A stretch of 64,000 nt of DNA from Cadophora sp. MPI-SDFR-AT-0126. Its lineage: Eukaryota; Ascomycota; Leotiomycetes; Helotiales; Ploettnerulaceae. The notes below the pieces were generated by a model. The model was not told the DNA's origin. It searched no databases and worked only from the letters and a program-made list of their open reading frames with translations. A program made the position numbers and the translations under genes. Shown here one piece after another: positions 22,706-34,509 of the stretch (its first letter is position 1; the number at the start of each line of letters is the position of its first letter). The stretch covers positions 1,426,001 through 1,490,000 of the forward strand of contig JAGMVK010000001.1 of assembly GCA_020747065.1 (NCBI GenBank). The letters are read 5' to 3'.

Positions 22706-25435
22706 CTACTCATTCTTCTTTACGAGATCACGTCTCTTTGCCAACCTCTCTTCACGCCATGCCCACATGACACTGAGGGCCGCACCAGGTCCAACAACCA
22801 CATTCATGGCCGCAAAGACACCGATAACACGTCTCCATCCTGCTCTCAACTTTCCGGCCAGCTTCAAATCCTTGAAACTCAACAGTGTCCAGATGGCGGT
22901 CGCGGAGAAAGCACAAATCTGGTCATAACGCAAGACCTTCAATGCCCCTGCAATGAGTGGAAGGGCTGCAGCAGGATTGCGAAGATTGCTAAAGAAGATC
23001 TCTATAAGAGATACTGGGGTTGCGACATGGAGATAGAGATACGTGAAGGCTCCTACCGCGGCTGAGAATCCGTAGGCTGCACGGAGATAGGGAAGATCTG
23101 CTTCGGGGTTCTGGACACGAGCTTCCTGTGTTGTGTCCTTCACGAAGAGCGATAGTATGCGTTGCAAAATGGCCCCGTAGACTGGAAACGGCTGCCAGAA
23201 AACACCGTTGATCCATTGGCGGGTTGCAATACCCGGGGCGAAGAACATACCGATGGTAGGAATGATGTATGTGAGGACAATAATTGGAATGATCGTCTTA
23301 GCACCACCGAGCGAAAGCATTCGGTTGTCCGCGGCAGCGTAGTTCTCGAGAGGAGACTGAACATAATGGAGGAAGCAATATATTGGTGCGATGAACCCAA
23401 TACCCCGGACTTGAGCCATGACACCGAAGACGGTCGGCCTGCAGGTAAGTAAGTCTATGATGCTTGAAAAGATGAAGAATATGCTTACAAAAAATGAGCA
23501 GCCGTGAAAAAGTTTCCTCGCCGCAGCCCTTCGATATACCAGATGGTCTGAAAGGCAACTAGATCTGACAGAAAGCCATAGCCATGCAACCTTGCGATTG
23601 AATCCCAGTCTCCAATATAGGGTGTAAAGAAGGTGACATATTTGGTCAAGAACACGTCGAACCCTGCATTGCCGAAATACTTGGTAACAAGAGGTGCCAC
23701 CATGCCATCGCCGAGATCAATTTGTCCTGCTGTACCTGACGAATCTCCAGATGTCAGGTTTTCGATGGTGATACCCATTGTCCGACTCGCTGCGTAAAGA
23801 GCCAACAGGATCGGAAGAGCCCAGGCAGCTCGCTTCCACTTGTTCTCATGTTTACCAAGACCAGAATTCGGATTCCAGGGCATTGTTGCAGTCAACGATT
23901 GTACAGGCGCAGGTAGCGAATCAAGAATTTCAGCTCCCACCATTGCGTCGCATGTCAAATCTGTAAGGGAATCTCCCAAAGCTGGAAGGAGGTACAGCGC
24001 AGTCAGCTTGTTTCCCAAATTTGACATGGCTTCCACTCGGGTCAGATCATTTGCCGTGTCGCAGGTGTTATTTACCCGTTCTTGCCTCTTGTCGTGGAAT
24101 GCCTTCAAGGCGTAACGAATTTGTTGCAGTGATAGCGTGTGCTTTGGAAGGTTGGCTAAACTGTTCGCGAGTGCTGCAGCGCTTTCGACTACATGGCCAA
24201 GTCAGTGGAATCGACAAGAATGAATACTCGACCCATGCTTACTTGCTGCATTTCCACCCGCTCCCAAATTTGGCGTCATCTTGACAGTATCAGTGGACAT
24301 CTAAGCGGGTCATATAATCTTCACTCGACTTACCTTGTGTATAGCATCTCCAAGGCATACAAATCGGTCAGCTGTCCAGTTCTCGTTCTTGCTTTCTTCG
24401 ATACATGTCATGTTTGCGAAAGTTCTAGTCTGCCATATCTGGTCCCAAGTGATGGACTCAGTCATGTGCACCTTCAAGAAGGCCTTCGCGGCCTTCTCCA
24501 TGTCGGCTTTCGTGTATTTCGGGATGTCCTTGCCGAAATATCTCTTGTCGAGCTTGGTGAAGAGAAACCAGTACATTCGGCCTCCTTCGCCCACAAAAGA
24601 CAAAGTTGATATTCCTTCGGAATACGTTCTATGCGTCTGTCCTGGAACCACCCCCGGGATTGGCTTGCCAAGCCCAAAGATACAATTGTACTCAGCCGAT
24701 AGACCCTTCCTGTCTTTCTCTGTTTTACCAGGGTTTGATCGGTCTATGTGGTCCTGCATCAGGCTTCTCACTGTGCTGTGGACACCATCCGCACCTACAA
24801 CGATGTCTCCAGAGTATGTCGATCCATCTTGGCAGTGTACAACGGCTCCCGTGTCCGTATGGTCGACTTTAGACACCCGTTTTGACACATGTATTTTCGT
24901 CTTGTCAGGAATCGCATCGGAAAGCGCTTTCAGCAGGTCACGACGCTGAAGGAAGGAGGCCGGGTAGCCTGTTCTGAATGAACGTCAATACGACCTAGTA
25001 TGTTTAGCAAGAAGAAACTAACCGTTTCTCAACTAGGATTGGACCATCATTTTGATATATCAGCTTTCCACTGGCAGTCCAAGTTCGCCCAAGTTGCAGT
25101 GGCTCCACGAGTGCAGCGATATCTTGAAACAGACCCAATTGATCAAGAATGCGAGCTCCATTGGGCAAAATGACAATGGATGCGCCAACTTGAGGTGCGA
25201 TCTCCTTCCGAGCTTCTAAGACAACGAAATCGATATTACTGTGGTGGAGACCTGTAGTGACCAGGAGAATCAGTCAATCGTCGCTTTCATGCAACATATT
25301 TGGGTAGATTCCATCTCAAAAAGAAGACATTTATCCGCCGAAGAACTCACAATGTGCAAGTGTTAGGCCTGCGATCGAACCTCCTACTATGACGACCTTG
25401 AGACTTCCCGATTTGGCGATCTGATCAGCAGTCAT
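22706..25435 (-). CDS. PaxM-like FAD-dependent monooxygenase with polytopic membrane C-terminus
   Basis: The N-terminal half is a group A flavoprotein monooxygenase: [16 protein letters not shown] (Rossmann GxGxxG, residues ~14-29), [19 protein letters not shown], the DG motif [12 protein letters not shown], and the GD motif [22 protein letters not shown], joined across introns near 25260-25350, 24980-25020, 24190-24330 and 23435-23490. The C-terminal ~400 residues carry many hydrophobic segments ([49 protein letters not shown]), which indicates a multi-span integral membrane region. Relatives epoxidise or hydroxylate isoprenoid or aromatic substrates in fungal secondary metabolism. This fusion form is known among ascomycete homologues, but the role of the membrane part is unclear to me. 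No polyketide, terpene or NRPS backbone gene lies nearby. Start chosen at [11 protein letters not shown]. Confidence 0.9.
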
Positions 25436-26826
25436 GGTGATATAGAAGTCTAGGATGTCAAGAAGGTAAGAGACCTAAAGATTAATGCAGGAAAGGTTGA
25501 TGAACTTGAAAACGAGACAGGTCAAACGCGGAGCAGAGAACAACTCGGAGGAGGACGATTGTGAGGAGAGAAAGAAGTTATGATTTATGGAATGGTTAGA
25601 CATGGACGTAAGCTCACCATTCCCTTGACACCCTGCCTTGGTCTATATTGATCGCATTGGTTACCCAATACCTCAACGTCGGCCTCGATAATGAGCTCTC
25701 GTTTTCTGCGAGCCGAATCAACCGACGTTACACAAGTGCAATGCGAATGTGGACTGAGATTGCCGTGAGATTGTTTTCAGGGTCTCCCTAACCCGCTATG
25801 TTGGGTAAGCTTCCAATGACAATCGCTTACTCCGTTACGATGCGGAAGCATCAATAGGCGTCAGCATATGGCGGCCGGGTATCCAGCGTATTGAGAGACG
25901 GGGCTCCACCATCGGTTTCGGAGCTTTTGCTGACAGCCAAGTCATTCATAACCATGGAATTATCCATTTGTGAGAAGTTGTCAGACTGAGCAGCTACATG
26001 TGCTTAGAAAGACTCCAGTCAGCTTCAATCAAATACTCGAACCCAAGACGTAGCACATCCTTAAATCCGTTGACCGTCGGAGGCAGACAAGCACCACTAT
26101 CTGCGCTCATTTCTTTTCCTAATTGGACGTTCCGTGTGACGGCAGCGGCCGCAGCGCATCATCCTTACCTTCGCTCTCATTATCATGATCATTCTCATGA
26201 GAACGCTATGCCTCATTTGGGCCCCTTGAACCGACAAGCGAGTATTAAGATGGAAAATGACTTAACCAAACAGAGAAACATGTGACGAATATTGAGTTGC
26301 CTATCAGGCGAATTATCAGGTTATTGCTCCACATTCGACTGAGCCGAATGTTGTCGGCCTCGTAAGTCAAATGAAATTTCTTGTGCATATCTTATGTATT
26401 GGATGAGAATGGGGACATTGTAAGTGGTGGCCGGCTCTGTACCCGTCGATCCACCGCTCTCTGACACCAGAATATGAGCGATGGCAAGCGAGTGTTTACA
26501 TCACGTACAAAGCTCGTCATGACTGGCTCCACACTCCCTGCTGCCAATCATCGAGTGTAACTACCGTTGGAATACTGGATGATTAGACGAGCTAAAAAGC
26601 TTGTCTGCTTTATTCTTGCTTTATGATTGAAGCCACCAGACTGCGTGGACTTTCATTATTTCTTGGCTAGTGAAGACGTATTGTTCGCAAAGTCGCACAC
26701 TTCCTGAGAAAGACCTTGAGCTGCCTTTTGAGTTCCGTCATCAATTAAAAATTCCTCTGCTACAATGTCTAGATTCTTGTTACACAGACGACAGTAATTT
26801 GTGCGATTCCCAGGGTATTATCTCCT
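25436..26826. other. Intergenic
   Basis: 1.4 kb between a start (monooxygenase) and a stop (MFS transporter). Short open frames at 25998-26285 and 26670-26861 show no family features. Nothing else was seen. Confidence 0.6.
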
Positions 26827-28723
26827 CTACTCCACATGAACTGCCGTCACCTTCTCATTAACCGCCCCAACATCCTGCAACGCTGGCTTCAAAAGATCAG
26901 CCGCACTTTGCGAAAACCCTCTGGCTCCAACACCGTGCTCGAAGAGCAGATCCAGCTCGGAATAAGTGAGTCCCTTTGGCTCAGGCAAGCGGAAGAACAC
27001 CCAGACCAAGAATAAAGCATCAATTCCAGCCCAGAAAAATCCAGCCTTGGCTCCCCAGTTCCAGGCATTGAGCCCCATCATCTGCGGCATGAGTGCATTA
27101 TTGATGAATCCACCTGCATTGTAAAACGCGCGCGCGAGGGCAACAGTCTTGATACGAAGACGGGTCGATGGAATCTCGGCTACCAGGGAGTAGCAAGTTG
27201 GTCCAACGGAAAGCTGGAACACGAAGAGGAAAACAAGAAGCAGAGAGCCGGCTGCCCATGCCGAGCCAGCATTGGATTTGAGGCCGCAGAATCCGATAAC
27301 CATCAAGAGAACAAACATGGCACTCAGACCCCACACGTACAGAGTTCGGCGTCCGCATTTGGTCATTAGCCACCACGCAATCAGACATCCGACAAAGCCA
27401 AGACCAGTCTGGCCAATATTCATGCTGTAAGCATCCTCGTTGTTGAGACCGGCACGCAGGTAGAATTGTGTGCTGAAACTCATGAATGGGATACCACAGA
27501 AAGCTTGCGTGAGCCAGACCATCATAGCAATCTCCGTTCGGCGGCGATCCGTTCCTCGGAAGCAGTCCCAGTAGTGCGCACCAGAGCTAGATTCGATTTC
27601 AAATTGGTTCGTGACTTCCATCATGGACACTTGGGCGTCGACGTCGAACTCGACGCCGGAATTTCGAGCTGTGATGGAGAGCAGGGCACTCTTGGCTTCT
27701 TCGAGACGACCTTTACGTACGAGCCACCAGGGCGATTCTGGGGCAAGGAAAGTACCGATCATGATTGGGATTGGCCATACCCATTGCACTGCGAAGGGGA
27801 TCTTGTATCCCCACTCATCTGTGCGGTTGAGGAGTCCTCGAAGCATGCCTGACGAGATCAATTGGCCGATGACCCAGCACATATTGATCCACTAAACATT
27901 AACAGGTCAGCAAAAGTATCAAGATATACACAGTACAGTTATATCCGACGAGCTGCTGCCAGGATTACACCTCGCTTACAGGTGGCCGCTTCAGGGACCT
28001 TTAGCGTTCAGGTAGCACGGCGCTCGGACCAGTGTAATTCTGGCAGCAGCCGAAACAAATAGCAACTGTGTAATCTACCTACAGAAGTCATGTATGCTCG
28101 AAGAGAAGTCGGGCAGATGTCCGCCGCGTATGTCACAGCCAGCGTTTGAAATACCCCCCAAGGGATGCCTTGAAGAACGCCTCCCGTTACGAACATCTCC
28201 AGACTGGTCGAGAAAAATGGGATGAATATGGCACCGATCAGGGCAACCATAGTGTAGATCATGGTCATTCTGTACCCGAAGCGTTCCGAGATGATGCCAT
28301 TGAGGAAGAGACCAAGGATAGATCCAACCTGGATGGATGTGTAAGCATGTATTTGCAGTTAATCGAATGGGGTATGCGGACCTGAGTCGAATTTCCAATA
28401 ATTGTCTGCCACTTTGCCGAGACCAACATGCCGCCTTCGGGATCAACTTCATCCCCGAATCGATTCTTGAATGAGGGATAAGGGTAGAAGTTGCCCATGA
28501 GATTGGTGTCATAGCCTTCCATGATGACGGCTAGTGATATGACGAAGGAGAACATGATGGCTCTGGGATAGAGCTTGAAAGTGTCCCTCAAGGAGAGATC
28601 TCGCTCGAGTTGGATGGCATGTGTCGCTTCATCGGCTTGGTTACCAAGCTGGTCTACGCCAGTGGTCGTGGGAGAGGGATCCTTTTGCTCTGATAGAGCA
28701 GGAGGAGACGTAGAGGATGCCAT
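26827..28723 (-). CDS. MFS sugar transporter (alpha-glucoside permease-like)
   Basis: This is a 12-TM proton-coupled sugar porter of the plasma membrane, with length and layout usual for the family. The N-terminus MASSTSPPALSEQ is followed by LERDLSLRDTFKLYPRA and the first span with MEGYDTNLMGNFY. NGIISERFGYRMTM is the loop 2-3 region (GRR-like). PESPWWLVRKGRLEEAK is the loop 6 signature. LPEPKGLTYSELDLLFE is the PET-KG motif after TM12. Introns lie near 28330-28385 and 27893-28080. The similarity is to maltose/alpha-glucoside permeases, which also accept other oligosaccharides. It is divergent from the Zn(2)Cys6 gene at 29763 and near the GH27 gene, so a galactoside or glucoside substrate is plausible. 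Confidence 0.92.
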
Positions 28724-29762
28724 GATTGGGGCGCTTAAAAAGAAGCCTGAAGAATGTTTGAGCCACCGACGTATTCAAAGCAGAGAGGACTGCAAGTCTG
28801 CGACCGATGAAGCCACAAGTGAGGATGGGATGTCTGCATCCTTTATATCCTCTCAGTCGAAAATTCATCTTCAGCCAAGTGCCTCCCGTGTTGAGGCAAA
28901 AAGTCTACTGGCTAGCACCTGTGGGGTATGGCGGAGAAAGGTGGAAAACAACTCCATCTCCACCCCAAGGGGTGACCGCAAGCGCTAGCCCTTGGCGAAA
29001 GGCGGGATGGCTTTCTGGAGTAGAGACGTATTGACGGCCAAGCTTTCCCAAAGTAGCCGATTGGCCGTTTGATGTAGCATGTCAACATAGTAATGTTGGA
29101 GACTAGAGTGCATAGCCAGTCTGAATTCTGCAACCGTTTTAGTGTGATTGTTGGAACATTCCGCTACGATTGTTGGTTGGGAATATTGACCCACTGGGCC
29201 AATGAATAGAAACGTTGCAAGCTCTCCGGAAAGACTTTAAGATTCAAAGTCCTGAGCAGCAGCGGAATTGACTCGAATCTACGTGTGCCAGATCACGTAA
29301 GAAACCAGGCCATCTGATCTCGCGAAGTCATTAAACGGGATGGATCCTAGCTGCGATCCGCAACTCGTTTCGTCGACTCTAAAGAGCTTTTTGATTTCGA
29401 AAGTACCAAGACCCATCAAGGCGGGATAGAGGCATGTTGTCCCGGTCTAAGTAAAGCCTAGGAAGCGAAAATTTCAGCATCACCCCATGAAGCTGAAGCT
29501 GCCGAGGTCGACCCGACGCATTCTTGGCGAGCTGTTTAGCGGCGGTTTTGTTTTCCGCCTCCCCATTTCCCCTCATTTCTCCTCATCACGACCTCCTCGG
29601 ATGCTAGCATAGCAATCTGACCTCCACACCCCGGATCACAACTCGATGCGTGCAAACTTGGGAGTGGAAAACTGTCGGAAAACTTTGCTATGACTGGCAT
29701 TGGCTGTTGAATCCTGGCTTGTGCATACCTCATTCATATGACCAAGGACCGTCCGACTGGCA
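28724..29762. promoter_or_regulatory. Divergent upstream region of MFS transporter and Zn(2)Cys6 gene
   Basis: 1 kb between divergent starts with no supported gene. CGG-type half sites are present but no convincing spaced pair was fixed by eye. Confidence 0.5.
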
Positions 29763-31590
29763 ATGAGGAAGCCAACAGCCTGTGAAGCGTGCCGGTAAGA
29801 ATGATTTTTGTAATATGGAGTAAAATCACCTCCGTTAATCATCGTGCAGGAATCGTCGGCGGAAGTGCAAGATCGTCGAAGGCGAGCGGGATTGTACGCA
29901 CTGCATCGCTCGACGTATCAAATGCATCCAGAAACCACCCGTAGGAGGTTACTACCATCAGTCTGCTTTGGTATCTGAGAGTCGCCAACTTGAGAATCGC
30001 CTTGATGCTCAAGATGGTATTCAAGATGCGGACAGTGCATACCCTCCGCTTGCTCTACGGCTAGAGCTTGCGAAACTGTATTTCGATTATATTCACAATC
30101 AGTTCCATACTTTGTTCCACCCTCCGAGCTTCTTGGCCGCGGTGGCAGAGGATCGAGTAGAGAATGTCTTGTTGTATCCAATATTTGCCCTGTCTGCGAG
30201 GTTCGTTGAGACTCTGGCAGACTTACTGCGTGCTGCATTCCATCTCTAACATTGCTAGATTCTCGACTGACCCGTTCTTTGGTGGAAGTCTGCCTTCCGA
30301 AAGGGGATCTGCGTTTATATCGCGAGGAGAGAGACTTCTGCAAATCAGTAGAGCATCTCTCACAACAGTCCAAGCCTGCGTATTGCTCGGAGCGGCGTAC
30401 ATCGCAGATGGAGATGATGTGACGGAAAATGTATACTATGGCATTGCATGTCGCATGTAAGTACTGAACCAGGTACTCAAACTCCTCGGGCACATGCAAG
30501 AATCTGCACTGAGAATCTGTAATTTTTCCGATTTCCGTCATCTCAGAGCTGATATCTCTTTGCGACTCAGGGCTCAACTGTTGGACCTGCCAAATCGGGT
30601 GGCATCCAGCCCCCTAGAGCATGAAATCAATATCCGCGGTCCGTAACGCCTACATGTCAAAATTCGCTCGCTGACCACGTAGTTCTATCATCTCTCTGTA
30701 TGGTGGACGTTTGGTCCTCAACGGCAGTCAAACTTCCGAAACTTATGCCCAACCTCGATATTCCACTACCAACTGACGAATTGCAATATCTTTCTCTTGG
30801 AAGTAACATGCCCCTCGTATCACCAGGATCCGACCGCTCTTCGCCTATTCTTGCTGAGATGATCAAATTGAATCGGATTCTACTTGCCATCAATAACTTC
30901 AATGAGAAATGTGTACAAGAACATCTAGAAGGTGTTCAGTTGGAAGACGCGGTGGAACAACTAAGCAAGCGATTGGACGACTGGTACGAGGAATTGCCTG
31001 ACATCATGAGGGATACGCCAGAGAACTTCGCCTGGTTTGCATCCCATGGCCTTGGACGATATTTTGCCGCGGTCTATTTGGGTTACTATCATTTCGGTCA
31101 GCTTCTGTTCTATCAATTCCTTCATGTTGAACCCTACAGCTCGATTCCGTCAGCCAGTCTTTACGCAGAGAAATGCAAGGACCACGCTGCCCGACTCTGC
31201 GAAATGATTTACCGCGCCTTCGAAACTCCTAATTCTGACGTACTTTACACAATGGTGGCACATGTGCTCGTCATCGCATCGACTGTGCAGATCCACACAC
31301 TCCTTTTTTCATCTGATGAAAATCGCATCGGAATTTCACGCGCCAGACTCGAACGCAACTTTGGCATTCTTCTCCACTTGAAACAATACTGGTCTACTCT
31401 TAGTAGAGCTATGAATCGATTGAGAGCTTTTCATGATACATGCAGGAAGTCTATGGATACGAGTTTCGTACTCGATCGCTGGATGCTGAGATTTTTAGTT
31501 GAATTTGCCAAAGAGGTGGAGGAAAAAGAGCCTGATGTCCAAAGTCCACTGTGGACTTTAGCAGGTCTCACACAAGGATTTGATCTTTAA
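29763..31590 (+). CDS. Zn(2)Cys6 transcription factor, candidate sugar-use regulator
   Basis: The zinc cluster is split by an intron. Exon 1 (29763-29794) encodes MRKPTACEACR. After a 55-nt intron, exon 2 (from 29850) gives NRRRKC, so the cluster reads CEAC-RNRRRK-C-KIVEGERD-C-TH-C-IARRIK-C (C2-6-8-2-6). Downstream is the fungal-specific domain: LAKLYFDYIHNQFHTLFHPPSF, VLLGAAYIADGDDVTENVYYG, MVDVWSSTAVKLPKLMP, and a helical C-terminus ending TLAGLTQGFDL. Introns lie near 30200-30258, 30456-30571 and 30640-30680. The divergent sugar transporter and the nearby alpha-galactosidase make it a candidate pathway-specific activator. The exact join near 30640-30680 is not certain. Confidence 0.88.
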
Positions 31591-31728
31591 AGTGACACGA
31601 CTTGGATTGAAGTGCATTTCATAGTCTACGGAATCCAATTCTGTACACGAACAATTGAGTTCTGCATGAGAATAGTTTTGGCGCATCTGAGCAAACAAGA
31701 CTAGGAACTCCATGCAGACAGCAGCCGC

Positions 31729-32406
31729 TCAACCCACCATAACCAAATTCACAAATATGCCCCACACCAACCCAGCCAAATTTCCGACCAAGATGCGCTG
31801 ATTCGGAGGGACCAAAATCAAGTTCGTCAACGTTACCAGAGGCCAGAATCGATACGACGACAGAACCATGGACCAGAACCCCTACGATTTGTTAGACACG
31901 GAAATGGCTGTGCCGAAGCCCAGACAGATACTTACTGTCTTCACCTCGTCCTCAATCTCTAAAGCTCCCTTGCCCTTGAGGAAACCAAACAGCAGGAGGA
32001 ATGCCAGGGTATTAATCCAGCATCCGATTGTTTGATCTAAGAAAAACTTTGCAATAGTGTTCGATTTACTTAAACGACCTTCGCTATTCTCGACCAAATC
32101 ATGCTTCTTTGAAGACCTGGGCGAGACTATCTCCTTCTTCGACGGGAATTTTTTCTCGAGGAAATTCTGCCAGATAAAGTTCGGCGGGGTTACAACCACT
32201 CCGAGAACAGCGGAACGAAGGACATCGACGACATCGAAAGTGAAGAGCTTCTACCAAACGTCGGCATTAATATTGAACGTAGACTTCTTGGTGGGGATCT
32301 GAGGTCTTACCTGTGAACTATATGCTGAGAAGGCTTGAGCGAGGACATTGGACAACGATCCGAGGAAGACGGCTTGTGTCGTCGCAGTGATAAGAGGACC
32401 TGACAT
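31729..32406 (-). CDS. Mpv17/PMP22-family membrane protein
   Basis: A small four-span organelle membrane protein of about 190 residues, usual for the family. Exon 1 encodes MSGPLITATTQAVFLGSLSN and LAQAFSAYSSQ. Exon 2 has FDVVDVLRSAVLGVVVTPP, FIWQNFLEKKFPSK, FFLDQTIGCWINTLAFLLLFG. Exon 3 has the signature block GFWSMVLSSYRFWPLVTLTN, LVPPNQRILVGNLAGLVWGI and ends LVMVG. Two short introns lie near 32253-32310 and 31886-31937. Family members sit in mitochondrial inner or peroxisomal membranes and probably act as channels. It lies head-to-head with the alpha-galactosidase (524 bp apart), which may be chance. Confidence 0.9.
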
Positions 32407-32930
32407 CTTTTCTTGGAGTACTTGTTCTTACAGACTTTCTCCTGGAAATGAACCGGCTAAGTGCATGAAGATGAATTGGAAGTTCGACTAATAAAAGGAT
32501 TCGGGAATAGTACTCGCACATGTTCAACAAAAGCTGACATGGCGTCAATTACTAATTACCTAGAAAGGTGCGCTTTTCAATCCCGCTCCTACAGCTTTCC
32601 GTCATGCACTGGTGAGTCAAACCCCGCAAAACCGTAAGCAATTCTCCAGGTTCACGAACACCATGGCAAATGGGGTTGCAAAATTCAGCCCATCCACAAA
32701 TACTAGCGGCGGAAACCTCGCGGAAATGGAAAAAGAGGGGCCAATCCATCAACAGCACGACCCTAATGCAAGCTAGGGACAGAACTCTTGGCTTTCCGCC
32801 TCAAGCTCCTGCCCCTCACTTAGCGTGACCCTGCCTCAAGCCAGTGACGATCCCGAGGAAGCAAGATATAAAAGAGAATGAGAAATATCCTTCTAGAAGT
32901 TGAGAACAGAAAGATAAAAACATCTTCATC
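32407..32930. promoter_or_regulatory. Divergent upstream region of Mpv17 gene and GH27 gene
   Basis: No gene is supported. A TATA-like ATATAAAAGAG at 32868-32878 lies about 60 bp before the alpha-galactosidase ATG and is well placed as its core promoter. Confidence 0.5.
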
Positions 32931-34509
32931 ATGGTTCGCTCATCTACTGTCGTTCCTGCCGCCATCTCGCTCTTCCATGTGGCTCAGGCCGTGAGCAATG
33001 GTCTTGCCATCACACCTCCTATGGGATGGAATAATTGGAATTCCCTTGCTTGCAATGTCTCTGAAGACTTGCTCCTCAGTACCTCGAAGAAGTTGATCGA
33101 TTTAGGCCTTCAAGACCTTGGCTATGACCATGTTGTTTTGGACGACTGCTGGCAAGCTCCTCGTGGTGATGATGGCTATGTCACAGCCGACAAGGAGAAG
33201 TTCCCTCGGGGTATGAAGCATGTCTCAGACGAGCTGCACAGCGTTGGCTTCAAATTTGGCATGTACTCAAGTGCGGGAGAGATGACTTGCGCGAGATTTG
33301 GTCAGTATTTCAGGAACTCAAAGTGCTTCATTTTTTGACGGTTAATCAGCTGGGTCGCTCGATCACGAGACTAAGGATGCCGAAAACTTCGCCAACTGGG
33401 GTGTCGATTTCTTGAAATACGACAATTGTTTCCACATGGGCCGTATGGGGACTCCACAGATCTCATTCAACCGTTTCAAAGTCATGGCCGATGCGCTCAA
33501 AGCCACTGGTCGTAACATCGCCTTGAGTTTATGTAATTGGGGGGAAGATTATGTCCACACGGTAAGCAATCTCCACCATCTGTTTCGAAATAGATCATAA
33601 ATTGACTCCGAGCAGTGGGGAATGTCCATTGCAAACGCATGGCGCATGTCAGGAGATATCTATGATTCCTTCTCACGTCCAGACGCGCTCTGCGCGTGTG
33701 ATACGAATAACCCTGCCGACCCGTTCTGCATTGCTCCTGGAACGCACTGCTCTGTCCTGTTCATTCTCAACAAGGTCGCTCCTTTCGCTGATCGCAGTAT
33801 TCCAGGAGGCTGGAGTGATCTCGACATGCTCGAAGTCGGCCAAGGAGGCATGACAGACGAAGAGTACAAAGCCCATTTCGCACTCTGGGCCGCTCTCAAG
33901 TCACCTCTCATGCTGGGAAACGATCTCCGAATCATGTCTCCATCCGCACTTTCTATCGTTAACAACCCCGCCATCATCGCCCTCTCCCAAGACCCCCACG
34001 GTCGGTCCGCAACCAGAGTCGCGCGAAACACCAGCGTGCCCAAAGACGAGTACGGCATCGGGGAGACGCATATCTGGAGTGGAAAGCTTGAGAACGGTGA
34101 CCAAGTCGTCATTCTCCTCAACGCTGCGAACGAAGATCTCGAGATGAGCGCATCACTCAAGGAGATCTTCACACCTTCCGGACCGGGTGGATCGGCGCCT
34201 CAAGTTAAAGAGTCGTGGGAGGTGTGGGACCTGTGGGCCGATCGCATGAGTGATGCTGATGCACAGGCTATTCTCGATGCTGATGACCAGGCGTCGAAAA
34301 GTGAAGTGCTGAAGAAGCTGAACTGGTACAACGCTAGTGAGGTGTCGTACAAGGAGGGCTTGGAGAAGGGCGACGAGAGGCTGTTTGGGAAGAAGGTTGG
34401 TGTTGTTGAGCCGAGAGGGCAGTGGGATGTTGTTGTTGAGAGGCATTCGGCAAAGGTTTATCGGTTCAGACAGGTGAAGGGTGGCGAGGGAGATCATGAT
34501 GAGTTGTGA
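32931..34509 (+). CDS. GH27 alpha-galactosidase with C-terminal HDEL
   Basis: This enzyme hydrolyses terminal alpha-1,6-galactose (melibiose, raffinose, galactomannan). Three exons (32931-33300, 33350-33561, 33616-34509) give 491 residues. It has an N-terminal signal peptide (MVRSSTVVPAAISLFHVAQA), then TPPMGWNNWNSLAC, YDHVVLDDCWQ, FGMYSSAGEMTCARF. The nucleophile Asp lies in VDFLKYDNC and the acid/base Asp in GGWSDLDMLEVGQGG. The C-terminal beta domain follows. Both catalytic aspartates are present. The last residues are GEGDHDEL: HDEL is the standard fungal ER-retrieval tetrapeptide, unexpected for a secreted glycosidase. Relative to single-domain GH27 enzymes it has an extra C-terminal stretch (about residues 380-490). 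MFS transporter, regulator and this gene may form a small catabolic cluster. Confidence 0.95.
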
